A stretch of DNA of 64,000 nucleotides from DAORHV01 sp964448405 (GTDB lineage: Bacteria; Patescibacteriota; Gracilibacteria; Peribacterales; Peribacteraceae). Shown in pieces: positions 1 to 8,320 of the stretch (position 1 is the stretch's first letter; each line of letters starts with the position of its first letter). Below the pieces are notes generated by a model that was given only the letters and a program-made list of their open reading frames with translations, made no database searches and was not told the DNA's origin. A program made the translations under genes and the position numbers. The stretch covers positions 19,848 through 83,847 of the forward strand of contig CAYUVW010000002.1 of assembly GCA_964448405.1 (NCBI GenBank), written 5' to 3'.

Positions 1-1
1 C

Positions 2-919
2 TTGCGCATGATTGAACGGCGTCCCGGACTGATCTTCTGTCTCGCACTCGTGCTGGGCATCGTAGCCCCGTTGCCATGGAGCATCGGATCGTTGCTGCAA
101 TGGCTGATGGGTTTTCTACTGTTCTTGTCGTTCTTGGGAGTGAATCTGGTCCACGTGCGCTCCGAGCTGAAGCAACCTGTCCGGTTGGCCGTGCAGATCC
201 TGCTGCAATTCATCCTGCTGCCACTTGCACTGTTCGCCGTGCTGCGCTCGGCCGGACTACCGACGTATGCCACCGCTGCCATGCTGCTCGCTGCCATGCC
301 GGCAGGATTGGGCAGCCCCGTATTCACAGCTATCGCGCGGGGCCGCATGGAGACCAGCGTGGTGTATTCGGTCATCACGCATCTCCTTGTACCGGTCACG
401 GTGCCGCTCTTGTTCTGGATCGCAACCAACGTGGCAGTGCAGGTGGACAGCATCGCCATCGCCAAGCAGTTGGCACTTTTGGTAGGCATACCGATGGTGC
501 TCGCCGCCGTAATGCGGACATACGCCGCCGGAGCGGTCGAGTGTACCCGGTCATTGCGTAAACCGGCTTCCATCTTGGCGTTGGCTGCCGTCGCGTACAT
601 CGCTATCACACCGCACGCCGGAACCATCCGCAGCGATGTCCTATCTGTCATTCCTTTGCTGGTCGGGCTGTACGTGTTCTATGTCGTCCTATGCCTGGCC
701 GCATTCGCTTGCACCGTGGGTCGCATGCCGGAAGAGCGTGCGGCTATCATCGTCAGCCGCATCTACATGAACAACGCGCTGGCAATCGTGCTGGCAACGA
801 AGTTCTTCAGCAAAGACGTTGCCTTCGCGATGATCCTCGCAGAAATACCGTGGTTCACCACATTCAGCGCGTACCTGTGGTTCCAGAAGCGGTTCATGAA
901 GCTGTCGCCTTCGGCATAG
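2..919 (+). CDS. Bile acid:sodium symporter-family membrane transporter (5' end uncertain)
   Basis: A roughly 300-residue polytopic membrane protein with about nine or ten hydrophobic segments spread over its whole length, as in the bile acid:sodium symporter/arsenite permease (BASS/SBF) superfamily, which moves organic anions with sodium. The early segments (residues about 10-30 and 32-50) and the Pro/Gly-containing helix with AAMPAGLGSPVF near residue 100 resemble the discontinuous helices of that fold. The frame is open at the window edge: TTG at 2 and ATG at 8 are possible starts, and the gene could begin upstream. The substrate cannot be deduced. It converges on pyrG with only 4 bases between the stops. 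Confidence 0.6.
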   Translation: MRMIERRPGLIFCLALVLGIVAPLPWSIGSLLQWLMGFLLFLSFLGVNLVHVRSELKQPVRLAVQILLQFILLPLALFAVLRSAGLPTYATAAMLLAAMPAGLGSPVFTAIARGRMETSVVYSVITHLLVPVTVPLLFWIATNVAVQVDSIAIAKQLALLVGIPMVLAAVMRTYAAGAVECTRSLRKPASILALAAVAYIAITPHAGTIRSDVLSVIPLLVGLYVFYVVLCLAAFACTVGRMPEERAAIIVSRIYMNNALAIVLATKFFSKDVAFAMILAEIPWFTTFSAYLWFQKRFMKLSPSA

Positions 920-923
920 ATCA

Positions 924-2570
924 TCAGGCCCGCTTCACCGCCTCTTTCATCATGGCGGCGAACAACGGATGCGGGCGATGCGGACGGCTCTTGAATTCGG
1001 GGTGGAACTGGCTGCCGACCATGAACGGATGGTCCTTCACTTCCACGATCTCCATGAGTCCGGTCTTCGGCCATTCGCCCGAGAAGATGAGCCCCTTGTC
1101 CTCCAATTGCTTGCGGAACGCGTTGTTGAATTCGTAACGGTGGCGATGGCGCTCCACAATCTCCGGCGTGCCGTAGGCCTTGGCGGCTTTGGTGCCCGGC
1201 TTCAGTTTGCAGCGGTATTCACCCAGGCGCAGCGTGCCTCCTTTCTCGCTGTCTTTGTGTTGATTGGGCAAGAAGTGCACCACGTATTTGTCGCGACCGA
1301 GCTTTCCTTCTTCATCGAATTCCTCGCTCGTCAGCTTGTTGTCACCCAATGCGGCACGGGCGAACTCAATTGCTAGCAGCTGCGCGCCCAGACACAGTCC
1401 CAGGTACGGGACCTTCTTGGTACGGGCGTAGTTGGCAGCCAGAATCTTGCCTTCAATACCGCGCTTGCCGAACCCGCCCGGCACGATGATGCCGGCGCAT
1501 GCCTTCAGGCGCTCCCAAGTGTCGGCGTCTTTCTTCTCCAGCTTCTCGCTGTCGATCCACACGATCTCGGCCTTGCGCTTGTGGAACACCGCCGCCGATT
1601 TCACGGATTCGATGACGCTCAGATACGCGTCGTCCAAGTGCGTGTACTTGCCGACCAGTGCGATGTGAATGGGCTTCACCGAAGCCTCGTGGCGCTTGCG
1701 GCCCTCTTCCCACTCCGTCATGTCTGGGCGCAGGCGGCCGAGTTTGAGCTTGTCGCCGATGATCTGCGCAATGGCGTATTGCTGGAAGTTGAGCGGCACG
1801 TCGTAGATGGAGCTGACGGTGAGCGCCGGAATGACGGCCTCGCGGCGCACGTCGCAGAAGCGGCTGATTTTGTCCAAAAGCTCCGTCGGGATTTTGTAGT
1901 CGGCACGCGCAAGGATGACATCCGGCTGCAGGCCGATGCGACGCAGCTCACGCACGGACAACTGCGTGGGCTTAGTCTTCAGCTCCTTTGAACCCTTCAG
2001 GTACGGCAACAACGTCAGATGCACATGGAAAATTTGATCGGGACCCATCTCGGACTTCATTTGGCGAATAGCCTCCAGGAACGGCTCTCCTTCAATGTCT
2101 CCTACCGTGCCGCCGACTTCGACCATCATGATGTCGGTCTTGCTGTCGCGCGCGGCTCCGATGATGGAATCCTTGATGGCGTTGGTGATGTGCGGAACAA
2201 CCTGGATGGTACCGCCGAGAAAGTCGCCTTTGCGCTCGCGGCGCAAAACATCCGTATAAATTTTTCCGGTCGTGACCGTGGACAGCTTGCTCATCGGCTC
2301 GTCGATGAAGCGTTCGTAGTGACCCAAATCCAAATCGGTTTCCGCACCGTCATCGGTAACGAATACCTCTCCGTGCTGAAACGGACTCATGGTTCCGGGG
2401 TCCACGTTCAGGTACGGATCCAGCTTCTGTACGAACACTTTGTAGCCGCACGCCTTCATGATGGCGCCGATGCTCGCGGCGGCAATACCCTTGCCGAGAG
2501 AACTGCAGACACCACCGGTGACAATAATGAATTTGGCGCGTGACTTCGGTGATGTGGATGCTTTTTTCAT
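924..2570 (-). CDS. pyrG: CTP synthase
   Basis: Amidates UTP to CTP with glutamine and ATP, the last step of pyrimidine nucleotide synthesis. The N-terminal amidoligase domain starts with the P-loop TGGVCSSLGKG at about residues 18-28 and includes the conserved EVGGTVGDIE. The C-terminal glutaminase domain has the nucleophile in GLCLGAQ (Cys about 393) and the catalytic FHPE motif near the end. Length 548 aa is normal. The ATG at 2570 is chosen because it precedes the conserved KFIIVTGG by 12 residues; the open frame runs 18 codons further upstream without homology. TATCTC lies just before it, so the mRNA leader is very short or absent. No Shine-Dalgarno is visible. Confidence 0.97.
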   Translation of the reverse strand: MKKASTSPKSRAKFIIVTGGVCSSLGKGIAAASIGAIMKACGYKVFVQKLDPYLNVDPGTMSPFQHGEVFVTDDGAETDLDLGHYERFIDEPMSKLSTVTTGKIYTDVLRRERKGDFLGGTIQVVPHITNAIKDSIIGAARDSKTDIMMVEVGGTVGDIEGEPFLEAIRQMKSEMGPDQIFHVHLTLLPYLKGSKELKTKPTQLSVRELRRIGLQPDVILARADYKIPTELLDKISRFCDVRREAVIPALTVSSIYDVPLNFQQYAIAQIIGDKLKLGRLRPDMTEWEEGRKRHEASVKPIHIALVGKYTHLDDAYLSVIESVKSAAVFHKRKAEIVWIDSEKLEKKDADTWERLKACAGIIVPGGFGKRGIEGKILAANYARTKKVPYLGLCLGAQLLAIEFARAALGDNKLTSEEFDEEGKLGRDKYVVHFLPNQHKDSEKGGTLRLGEYRCKLKPGTKAAKAYGTPEIVERHRHRYEFNNAFRKQLEDKGLIFSGEWPKTGLMEIVEVKDHPFMVGSQFHPEFKSRPHRPHPLFAAMMKEAVKRA

Positions 2571-2722
2571 GGGAGAGATACAGCGGAAAGAGGGCAATCC
2601 TTTCGGGGGAACCCTTCGGCTCATGTCTATTTCACGAGCCCGCCGTGTATTCTACGCAAAACGGGCCGCCGCACAAATGTTTTTTCAGAGAAGTGCAACG
2701 GCCCGCTGTTTCTTCGGGTCAA

Positions 2723-3070
2723 TTATTTGCCTTTGGCGGCCTTCTTCGCCTTCTGTTCGCTCAGAAGACGCTTGGCCTCTTTCGAGCCGAGCTTCACCAT
2801 TTTCTCGACTTCTTTCTTGGAACTCTTGTAGTACTTGGCAGCGTACTTCTTGCCCTGGGCAAGCGTCTTTTCCCAATCTTGGCTGTCGACGAAGGTCTTT
2901 ACTTCCTTCGCGACCTGTCCGCCGTCGGACGAAAGGTGCTTACCAAGGATTTTGGCCGCCGCACTGGCGTCCTTGGCATCCATGAGTTCGTTGCGGAGCT
3001 TCTTGTTGGAGAACACGTAACCGGCCATGACTCCGCCAAGAGATCCGAGGAGCAAGCTTAATTTCTTCAT
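2723..3070 (-). CDS. Small YtxH-like protein with N-terminal membrane anchor
   Basis: A 115-residue protein whose N-terminus (LSLLLGSLGGVMAGYVFS) is a short glycine-rich membrane segment. A long charged helical part rich in Lys, Glu and Ala follows, ending in a basic tail. This is the layout of YtxH-type and gas-vesicle-like small proteins, but the match is by composition only and the function is unknown. The ATG is preceded by a C/T-rich leader of about 30 bases and a TAGACT hexamer, the second promoter style in this genome. It is upstream of pyrG on the same strand with about 150 bases between and may be a separate transcript. Confidence 0.75.
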   Translation of the reverse strand: MKKLSLLLGSLGGVMAGYVFSNKKLRNELMDAKDASAAAKILGKHLSSDGGQVAKEVKTFVDSQDWEKTLAQGKKYAAKYYKSSKKEVEKMVKLGSKEAKRLLSEQKAKKAAKGK

Positions 3071-3132
3071 AAGGAGTGTGGGGGAGAAACTAGGAGAGAG
3101 TCTAGCATTGATGACGAACGAGAAACAGATTC

Positions 3133-5472
3133 TTACACCGAAAAATGCTTGCGAAGCGCTTCAAGCTGTTTCTCATTCAGGATCGTACGCAGTTCCACGT
3201 CGGTTGCCGCACGCACGCCATCGACAGAACCAAAACGCTTCAGTAGCGCGGCTTTCAGCAATGGGCCGACTCCGGGAATCTCGTCCAATGCCGACGCAAA
3301 CGTGGCCTTCGTCATGCGAGTTTTACGCTTCTCATTGGCGAACCGGTGAGATTCATCGCGAATGCGCTGCAACAGGAATTGGGCCGGGTCCTGCTTGGGA
3401 ATGGGAATCGGCATCGAGTCACCGGGTACGAAAATCTCTTCTTCACGCTTGGCAATGGACGCCAACGGAACATGTGAAAGCTCCAGTTCGCACAGCACGT
3501 CGTAGACCGCACCAAGCTGGCCTTTGCCGCCGTCAATAAGGAGGAGATTGGGCACCGACGTGAATGAATCATCGGGCTTTTCCTTCTTCACGTCGTAGGA
3601 AAGGATAATACGACGCTCCTGGCCGGGGTGCTTCTCGGCCAAGCCGTCGACGTATTCTTTGAGTGCTTCATGTCCTTCGATGACATACCGAAAACCAAGC
3701 TGTGCGTAGGATTCCTCCAGCGCCGGATCGACAACCGCGTACACCTTTCCTTTATCTTGGGTCGCCAGCAACGTGCGGATAAGTACCGTGGCAACCAGAC
3801 GTGCACTCTCGTTCGCCGTCCACACCGTACGCAGCACACGCACCGACGGCGTGCACTCAAACAGCTGTGCCGTACCAACGATTTCCTCGCCGTGTCGGGC
3901 AACCGCAAAATTTTTGTAGTGGATGGTGCGGTCTTCCAGAGAATCAGCATGAGCAGCTGCGACTTCTTCCAGTGTTTTTTGCTCAGCCTTGCGAGCTTTG
4001 CCGATCTCGATCCCCTGCTTGGAAAGACGCGCGCGGTCGGATTTCAGATCGTAGGCCAGGTACTTCAGGCGACGACGCAGGACTTCTGCCAATGATTGAT
4101 AATCGTCGATATCGCCCTTTTTCAGACTCTTAATGGTAAAGGAGCGGTAATGCTGCCGCTTGGGTTTGCCGCTCTCGAACACAACCATACTGCCCACCGT
4201 GTCGGCGCCGCCCATGTGTGAAATATCGTAACCCTCAATGCGCTTCGGCGCTTCCGGTAAGCCGAGCAACTTCCGCAGTGATTCGACTGCTTCTTCGGAT
4301 TTGCGCAGTTCGGCTTCCCACGCCGCAAACTGCTGACGTACTTTTTCATCGGCGTTCTTCTCGGCCATTTCCAATAATTTGGATTTCTTGCCGCGCTCGG
4401 GAATCCACAGCTTCACCGCCTTGCCACGACGTTCGCGCAACCACGTCTCCAACAACGTCGCTTCGGGAATCGGATCGCGAACGATGACGGTATCCGGAAT
4501 ATCCTGCGTGTCGGCATAGTATTGCGGCAGGAATTGCGCCATGGCTTCGGCGGCATTCTCCGCCTCTCCTTTCAGGGCGAAGCCCACCTGTTCAATGACT
4601 TTGCCGTCGCGTTCACGCAGCAATACAACCTGAATCTTGCCCTGACGGAACGCGATGCCGAAGACGTCTGCATTTTCTCCCGATGTATCCGACACGATCT
4701 GCCTGCTTTCCAAATCCGCAATGAATTTGAGTACGTCGCGCAGTCGAGCGGCGACCTCGAACTTCCTGTCCTTTGCCGCAGCGAACATTTTTTCTTCCGC
4801 TTTCTTTTTCACCGATTGCAAATTGCCGCGAAAGAACCGTTCAACTTCGCCGATGCGCTCTGCATACTCCGCTTGCGACAATGAGCCGATGCACAGGCCG
4901 CAGCACTTGCCGATCTGAAACTCCAAACAAGGAGTATCCAGCATCTTGGCGGCAGCCTGCGTCGTGTGATTCAGTGCATCGAGTGATTTGCGGCACGCAC
5001 GGAATTTCAAAATGCCATCGAGCATATCCAGCGTGGCATTGGTAGAAGACGCGCCCAAGAACGGCCCGAAATACTTTGCTCCGTCTTCTTCCAGGCGCCG
5101 CACGACCTCGACACTCGGGTATGAATCCTGCACCGACAGGCGCACGTACACATATCCTTTGTCGTCCTTCAGCATGATGTTGTACTTCGGCTTCAGCTTC
5201 TTAATAAGGTTGGACTCCAACATGAACGCTTCCAACTCGCTGCGCACGATGGTGACGTCCACATCGGCGATCTGCTTCACCATAATGGCTTTCCACGGGT
5301 CCAATTTGGCGCCGGGCGCCACGTAACTCCGCAGACGGTTGCGGATGTTCTTGGCTTTGCCGACGTACATCACGTTGCCTTCTTTATCGAGCCAGCGGTA
5401 CACGCCGGGCTCGGTAGAGGCAGCACCGATGCGTCGGCGCAGCCTGGCCATGGGATTATCGGACTCCGCCAT
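3133..5472 (-). CDS. uvrC: Excinuclease ABC subunit C with an inserted acetyltransferase-like domain
   Basis: Makes the two incisions around DNA lesions bound by UvrAB. Domains in order: GIY-YIG nuclease (residues about 18-95, with GVYRW and YVGKA); a cysteine cluster suited to an Fe-S cluster (C160, C182, C190, C194); a UVR motif at about 228-255; an RNase H-like nuclease with EGYDISH (D416) and LLIDGGKGQL (D647); and a C-terminal helix-hairpin-helix around EIPGVGPLLKAALLKRFG. At 779 aa it is well over the usual 600 or so, because about 170 residues are inserted between VLRRR (468) and PNLLLIDGG (641). Within that, residues 515-627 read like a GNAT acetyltransferase core. TAGAAT lies exactly 6 bases before the ATG, so the mRNA should be leaderless. 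Confidence 0.96.
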   Translation of the reverse strand: MAESDNPMARLRRRIGAASTEPGVYRWLDKEGNVMYVGKAKNIRNRLRSYVAPGAKLDPWKAIMVKQIADVDVTIVRSELEAFMLESNLIKKLKPKYNIMLKDDKGYVYVRLSVQDSYPSVEVVRRLEEDGAKYFGPFLGASSTNATLDMLDGILKFRACRKSLDALNHTTQAAAKMLDTPCLEFQIGKCCGLCIGSLSQAEYAERIGEVERFFRGNLQSVKKKAEEKMFAAAKDRKFEVAARLRDVLKFIADLESRQIVSDTSGENADVFGIAFRQGKIQVVLLRERDGKVIEQVGFALKGEAENAAEAMAQFLPQYYADTQDIPDTVIVRDPIPEATLLETWLRERRGKAVKLWIPERGKKSKLLEMAEKNADEKVRQQFAAWEAELRKSEEAVESLRKLLGLPEAPKRIEGYDISHMGGADTVGSMVVFESGKPKRQHYRSFTIKSLKKGDIDDYQSLAEVLRRRLKYLAYDLKSDRARLSKQGIEIGKARKAEQKTLEEVAAAHADSLEDRTIHYKNFAVARHGEEIVGTAQLFECTPSVRVLRTVWTANESARLVATVLIRTLLATQDKGKVYAVVDPALEESYAQLGFRYVIEGHEALKEYVDGLAEKHPGQERRIILSYDVKKEKPDDSFTSVPNLLLIDGGKGQLGAVYDVLCELELSHVPLASIAKREEEIFVPGDSMPIPIPKQDPAQFLLQRIRDESHRFANEKRKTRMTKATFASALDEIPGVGPLLKAALLKRFGSVDGVRAATDVELRTILNEKQLEALRKHFSV

Positions 5473-5506
5473 GGCCGCATTCTACCGTGCTTGCTACAGT
5501 GAGCAC
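5473..5506. promoter_or_regulatory. Divergent leaderless promoters, uvrC and glycosyltransferase
   Basis: Only 34 bases separate the two start codons. On the minus strand TAGAAT (complement of 5479-5484) ends 6 bases before the uvrC ATG. On the plus strand TACAGT (5495-5500) ends 6 bases before the ATG at 5507. Each -35 region must lie inside or next to the opposite gene's start, so the two promoters probably compete for polymerase. Confidence 0.7.
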
Positions 5507-6313
5507 ATGTCACGTCCGTTGGTTTCCGCAATCGTGCTGAATTACCGCTCCCCGCGTGACACGCACCAATGCGTGACGGCTTTGCTGGCCCAGAGCATGG
5601 CCGACAAGCTGGAAGTCTTGATTGTGGACAACCACTCCGACGACGAATCGGCCGGCTGGTTGCGTGCCCGATGGAACGGCAAGCCGGGCGTGAAGATTGT
5701 CGAAACCAATCGGAATATCGGCTACGGAAGAGGCAACAACGCCGCATTCCGGCATGTCGAGGGTGAGTACGTATTGATTGTGAATCCGGATAACACACTG
5801 CCGCCCGATGCGTTGCAGAAGATGTTGGATGTGCTGCGCACCGAGAAAAACGCCGGAATCGTAGGACCGGGGCTGGTCTACGCGGACGGATCATTCCGGC
5901 CTTCGGCCAGACCGTTTCCCAGTATCGCCGACCTCTTCCGTAAACGGCTGTTCGGACAGAAGTGGCAAGCTGCATACGATGCATCCATGGCTGCCAAGCG
6001 TCACGACGTACAGCCGGTGGACTGGCTGGTGGGGGCATGCTTACTCCTGAAAAGCGACTTCTACGCCCAGTTACAGGGTTTTGATGATCGCTATTTCCTC
6101 TTCTTTGAAGACATCGATTTGTGCCGCCGCTGCTGGAGTGCGGGCAAACGCGTGCTGTATGCGCCGAGTATTCATGTGCTGGACCGACGCCAACGACTGA
6201 GTGGCAACAACATGCTTTCCCTCCTAACGCGCAAGACAACCCGTATCCATGCTTTCAGCGCGCTACAGTACTTTTGGAAGTGGAAAGGGGCCGCAACGCC
6301 GAAGGCCGCATAA
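5507..6313 (+). CDS. Family 2 glycosyltransferase (rhamnosyltransferase-like)
   Basis: Transfers a sugar from a nucleotide donor to a surface glycan or lipid. The GT-A fold starts at once (SAIVLNYRSP, residues about 7-16), followed by LIVDNHSDDES, the acceptor-side NRNIGYGRGNNA and the metal-binding VNPDN. FLFFEDIDLCRR is the conserved ED motif of this subfamily. At 268 aa it is a soluble single-domain enzyme. The start is fixed by the TACAGT hexamer 6 bases upstream and by the GT2 N-terminus; the open frame upstream belongs to the uvrC antisense strand. The sugar and acceptor are not predictable. Confidence 0.9.
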   Translation: MSRPLVSAIVLNYRSPRDTHQCVTALLAQSMADKLEVLIVDNHSDDESAGWLRARWNGKPGVKIVETNRNIGYGRGNNAAFRHVEGEYVLIVNPDNTLPPDALQKMLDVLRTEKNAGIVGPGLVYADGSFRPSARPFPSIADLFRKRLFGQKWQAAYDASMAAKRHDVQPVDWLVGACLLLKSDFYAQLQGFDDRYFLFFEDIDLCRRCWSAGKRVLYAPSIHVLDRRQRLSGNNMLSLLTRKTTRIHAFSALQYFWKWKGAATPKAA

Positions 6314-6370
6314 AGAGGCACGCCAAATCGCATTGACCTCCGTTCGTAGAATCCCTACCCTGTGCCAGCT

Positions 6371-7087
6371 ATGAAGCAAACGCTCACTCTTGCCGTGAAC
6401 ATGCGGCCGGCCGATGAAAACGTCAAAACCCTGCGCCGCAGTGGCGATGTTCCAGGCGTGATTTACGGCAGCAAAATGAAGAGCACGAGCATTAAGTGCA
6501 AGGTCAAGGATCTGCACAACGTGTACATGAAAGCCGGTGAGAACACCCTCGTGGAAGTGGAGATGGACGGTAAGAAGATCCCTACCCTGATTCACTCGCT
6601 CGCATACGAGCCTGTTTCCGGTGCCTACGAGCACGTGGACCTGTACGCCGTGGACATGACCAAGAAGGTTACAACACGCGTTCCGGTTTCGTTCGAAGGC
6701 GTTGCTCCGGCAGTCAAAGAGCTTGGTGGAATCCTCGTCACCGTTCACGGAGAAATCACGGTCCAGTGTCTGCCCGCCGATATTCCGGAGAAGTTCGTTG
6801 TGGATCTCAGCAGCTTGGCACAGTTCCGCGATTCCATCACCGTCGGCAAGATCACGATGCCGAAGGGTGTCGTGGCTCAGGATAACGCAGAAACGGTCGT
6901 GGTCACGGTGCAGGAGCCCCGCAAGGAAGAAGTCATCGAGCCGGTCGTTACCGCTACCGCCGAGGGCGCTGTCGGTGCCGATGGTGCAGCAGCACCCGCA
7001 GCAGCAGGTGCAGCAGCCGCTCCAGCTGCAGCAGGTGGCGACAAGAAGGATGCCAAGCCGGCAGCCGGCGGCAAGGACAAGAAATAG
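6371..7087 (+). CDS. rplY: 50S ribosomal protein L25/CTC
   Basis: Binds 5S rRNA in the large subunit. The N-terminal L25 domain (residues about 1-90) includes LRRSGDVPGVIYG, and the CTC-type beta domain follows to about 190. The protein ends in a roughly 50-residue Ala/Pro/Lys tail rich in AAAPAAAG that is low-complexity and probably disordered. ATG at 6371 is preferred over the GTG at 6362; TAGAAT at 6347-6352 gives a leader of about 12 bases. It is a single gene, closed by a strong terminator at 7108. Confidence 0.93.
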   Translation: MKQTLTLAVNMRPADENVKTLRRSGDVPGVIYGSKMKSTSIKCKVKDLHNVYMKAGENTLVEVEMDGKKIPTLIHSLAYEPVSGAYEHVDLYAVDMTKKVTTRVPVSFEGVAPAVKELGGILVTVHGEITVQCLPADIPEKFVVDLSSLAQFRDSITVGKITMPKGVVAQDNAETVVVTVQEPRKEEVIEPVVTATAEGAVGADGAAAPAAAGAAAAPAAAGGDKKDAKPAAGGKDKK

Positions 7088-7107
7088 TCCCACTCACACT
7101 GATTCTG

Positions 7108-7132
7108 AAAACGGCCGAAAGGCCGTTTTTTT
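7108..7132 (+). terminator. Intrinsic terminator of rplY
   Basis: AAACGGCC and GGCCGTTT form a perfect stem around a GAAA tetraloop, followed by a run of T. It lies 20 bases after the rplY stop. Confidence 0.9.
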
Positions 7133-7159
7133 GTGCTGTCGTTCAGATGTTGTGCGCTA

Positions 7160-7383
7160 CCCTGAGGTTTCCGTTTTCTTCGGAGCTTGGGCACGGTGGG
7201 CTTGTCGCGCCTGATCCGGTGCCGTCACGCTTCCGCCGAAGCAACCCGTAAAAAAGTCCGCCTGTTCGAGCTCGCCGCAGCGAGCGAGTTCGGACTTTTA
7301 GGGTTGTGAGGCGCGTGAAGCGTAGGCCAGCCGGAGCACCGCGCGACGTTTTTTGCTCAACTTTTTTCTAAAAAAAGTGGAAG
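7160..7383 (+). repeat. Structured intergenic repeat, copy 1
   Basis: About 224 bp lying between rplY and hpf that recur with high similarity at 51562-51785. Both copies keep a long hairpin (AAAAGTCCG with CGGACTTTT, enclosing CTCGC-loop-GCGAG), a CTTCGG/CCGAAG pair, and a possible long-range GTCGCGC/GCGCGAC pair. A T-run and a terminal ACTTTTTT/AAAAAAGT inverted repeat follow. No open reading frame of codon-like quality is conserved between copies. It is either a structured RNA gene or a small mobile or REP-type element; the strand is a guess from the T-run. Confidence 0.75.
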
Positions 7384-7396
7384 AACAAACGCTCTC

Positions 7397-7418
7397 GCGG
7401 CGATTATGGAATCGCCGC
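7397..7418. other. Perfect stem-loop next to repeat copy 1
   Basis: A 9-bp perfect stem (GCGGCGATT with AATCGCCGC) around the loop ATGG. It sits between the repeat and the hpf terminator and is not present beside copy 2. It could be part of a longer RNA or an independent terminator. Confidence 0.5.
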
Positions 7419-7470
7419 TACGAGAAGTATTGGGCGAAATTGGCTAGGATTCGCCGGAGTCCTGGAGTCG

Positions 7471-7496
7471 AAAAAGAGGCCACCCGGCCTCTTTTT
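7471..7496 (-). terminator. Terminator of the hibernation factor gene
   Basis: AAAAAGAGGCC and GGCCTCTTTTT form a stem with a short ACCC-type loop. It is A-rich on one side and T-rich on the other, so it can act in both directions. It lies 20 bases beyond the stop of the minus-strand gene. Confidence 0.85.
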
Positions 7497-7515
7497 AGGA
7501 ATCGTATTTTTTGGC

Positions 7516-7878
7516 TTATATCTGACTCATCTTGCCCCCCTTGCGCTTCATTTTGTGCGCACGTTCGCGACCGGTGTGCTTTTCTTTGTAGCGCTTGATC
7601 TGCGACTCGAGTTTTTCGATGCAGCTGTCGACGGCGAGCAAAGCCTCGAACTTGCGGGACTCGGCACGCAGAACGGTACCCGGCAGGTGCACGGTGATCA
7701 TCACTTTCACCTGATCGCGGCTCTTTTTCGTGTCGCGGCCTTCGGCCTCAACGCGAATGGAGGAGCCTTCGTCCTTCAGACGCTTGCAGTACGTTGCAAG
7801 CTTGCCGATCTTTTTGGCTAACAGAAGCAGGTCTTTGTCGTCGTAACGGACACCTTTTTCGAAGTGTTCAACATGCAT
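7516..7878 (-). CDS. Ribosome hibernation promotion factor (HPF/RaiA family)
   Basis: A 120-residue protein of the S30AE fold that binds the 30S subunit and stalls or dimerises idle ribosomes. The order is a helix with LLLLAKKIGKLATYC, a charged strand with SIRVEAEGRDTKKS, then VKVMITVHLPG and LRAESRKFEALLAVDSCIEKLESQIKRYK split over the final strand and helix. The basic tail (HKMKRKGGK) is typical of the short form. The ATG at 7878 is chosen because the N-terminal strand begins there; 60 further codons upstream lack homology. TATGCT and a C/T-rich leader of about 26 bases precede it. Confidence 0.85.
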   Translation of the reverse strand: MHVEHFEKGVRYDDKDLLLLAKKIGKLATYCKRLKDEGSSIRVEAEGRDTKKSRDQVKVMITVHLPGTVLRAESRKFEALLAVDSCIEKLESQIKRYKEKHTGRERAHKMKRKGGKMSQI

Positions 7879-8017
7879 GAGGAAAAGCGGGAAACGAAGT
7901 GAAAAAAGCATAGCAGATGCCAAAAAAGTTTCCAGCGCAGCTTCAGAAAAAATCAAGAGAAGCATTGTCACTGAAACGCGGCCGAGACGCCCTCTTCCGC
8001 AAAAACGGCTTTTCGGG

Positions 8018-8057
8018 TATACTAAGGAGAAATACCCAAAACCCAACCCCCTACCCA
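8018..8057 (+). promoter_or_regulatory. Promoter and C-rich leader of the four-gene operon
   Basis: TATACT at 8018-8023 is followed by a leader of roughly 28 bases made almost only of A, C and T before the ATG at 8058. An AAGGAG at 8024 is too far from the start (28 bases) to act as a Shine-Dalgarno and lies at or before the transcription start. Confidence 0.6.
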
Positions 8058-8288
8058 ATGGACGTCGATTCTCTGCGCCGGAAGGTGACCGAAAGCCGAC
8101 TGCTCACGGAGCGGGAGCGCGATTATTGGCTCCAGAAACTACCAAATATGACCCAAGAGCAGTTGATGAAGCTGGATCGAATCCTGACTGAAGCACTGGG
8201 AATCGTGTGGAGCGAACAGATGGACGGCTACCTGAAAATGATCGATCGCGCGGCAAATCTCTGCCAACAGAAACTCGTGGCAGCCTAA
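8058..8288 (+). CDS. Small helical protein of unknown function
   Basis: A 76-residue protein, predicted all-helical, with charged heptad-like stretches (LRRKVTESRLLTERERDYW) and a C-terminus containing WSEQMDGYLKMIDRAAN. No family recognised. It is the first gene of an operon with three much larger unknown proteins; its stop is 32 bases before the next start. The ATG follows directly on the C-rich leader. It may be a regulatory or chaperone-like partner, but nothing in the sequence proves that. Confidence 0.7.
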   Translation: MDVDSLRRKVTESRLLTERERDYWLQKLPNMTQEQLMKLDRILTEALGIVWSEQMDGYLKMIDRAANLCQQKLVAA

Positions 8289-8320
8289 CGCACACAAACA
8301 CTCACTCCCCCTTCCCGACC

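Noticed and set aside
8024..8029. AAGGAG upstream of the operon at 8058 as a Shine-Dalgarno
   Set aside because: It is 28 bases from the start codon and lies between the -10 and the expected transcription start.
7516..8058. A 180-codon version of the hibernation factor
   Set aside because: The first 60 codons lack homology and cross the promoter; the 120-residue form has normal length and a proper leader.
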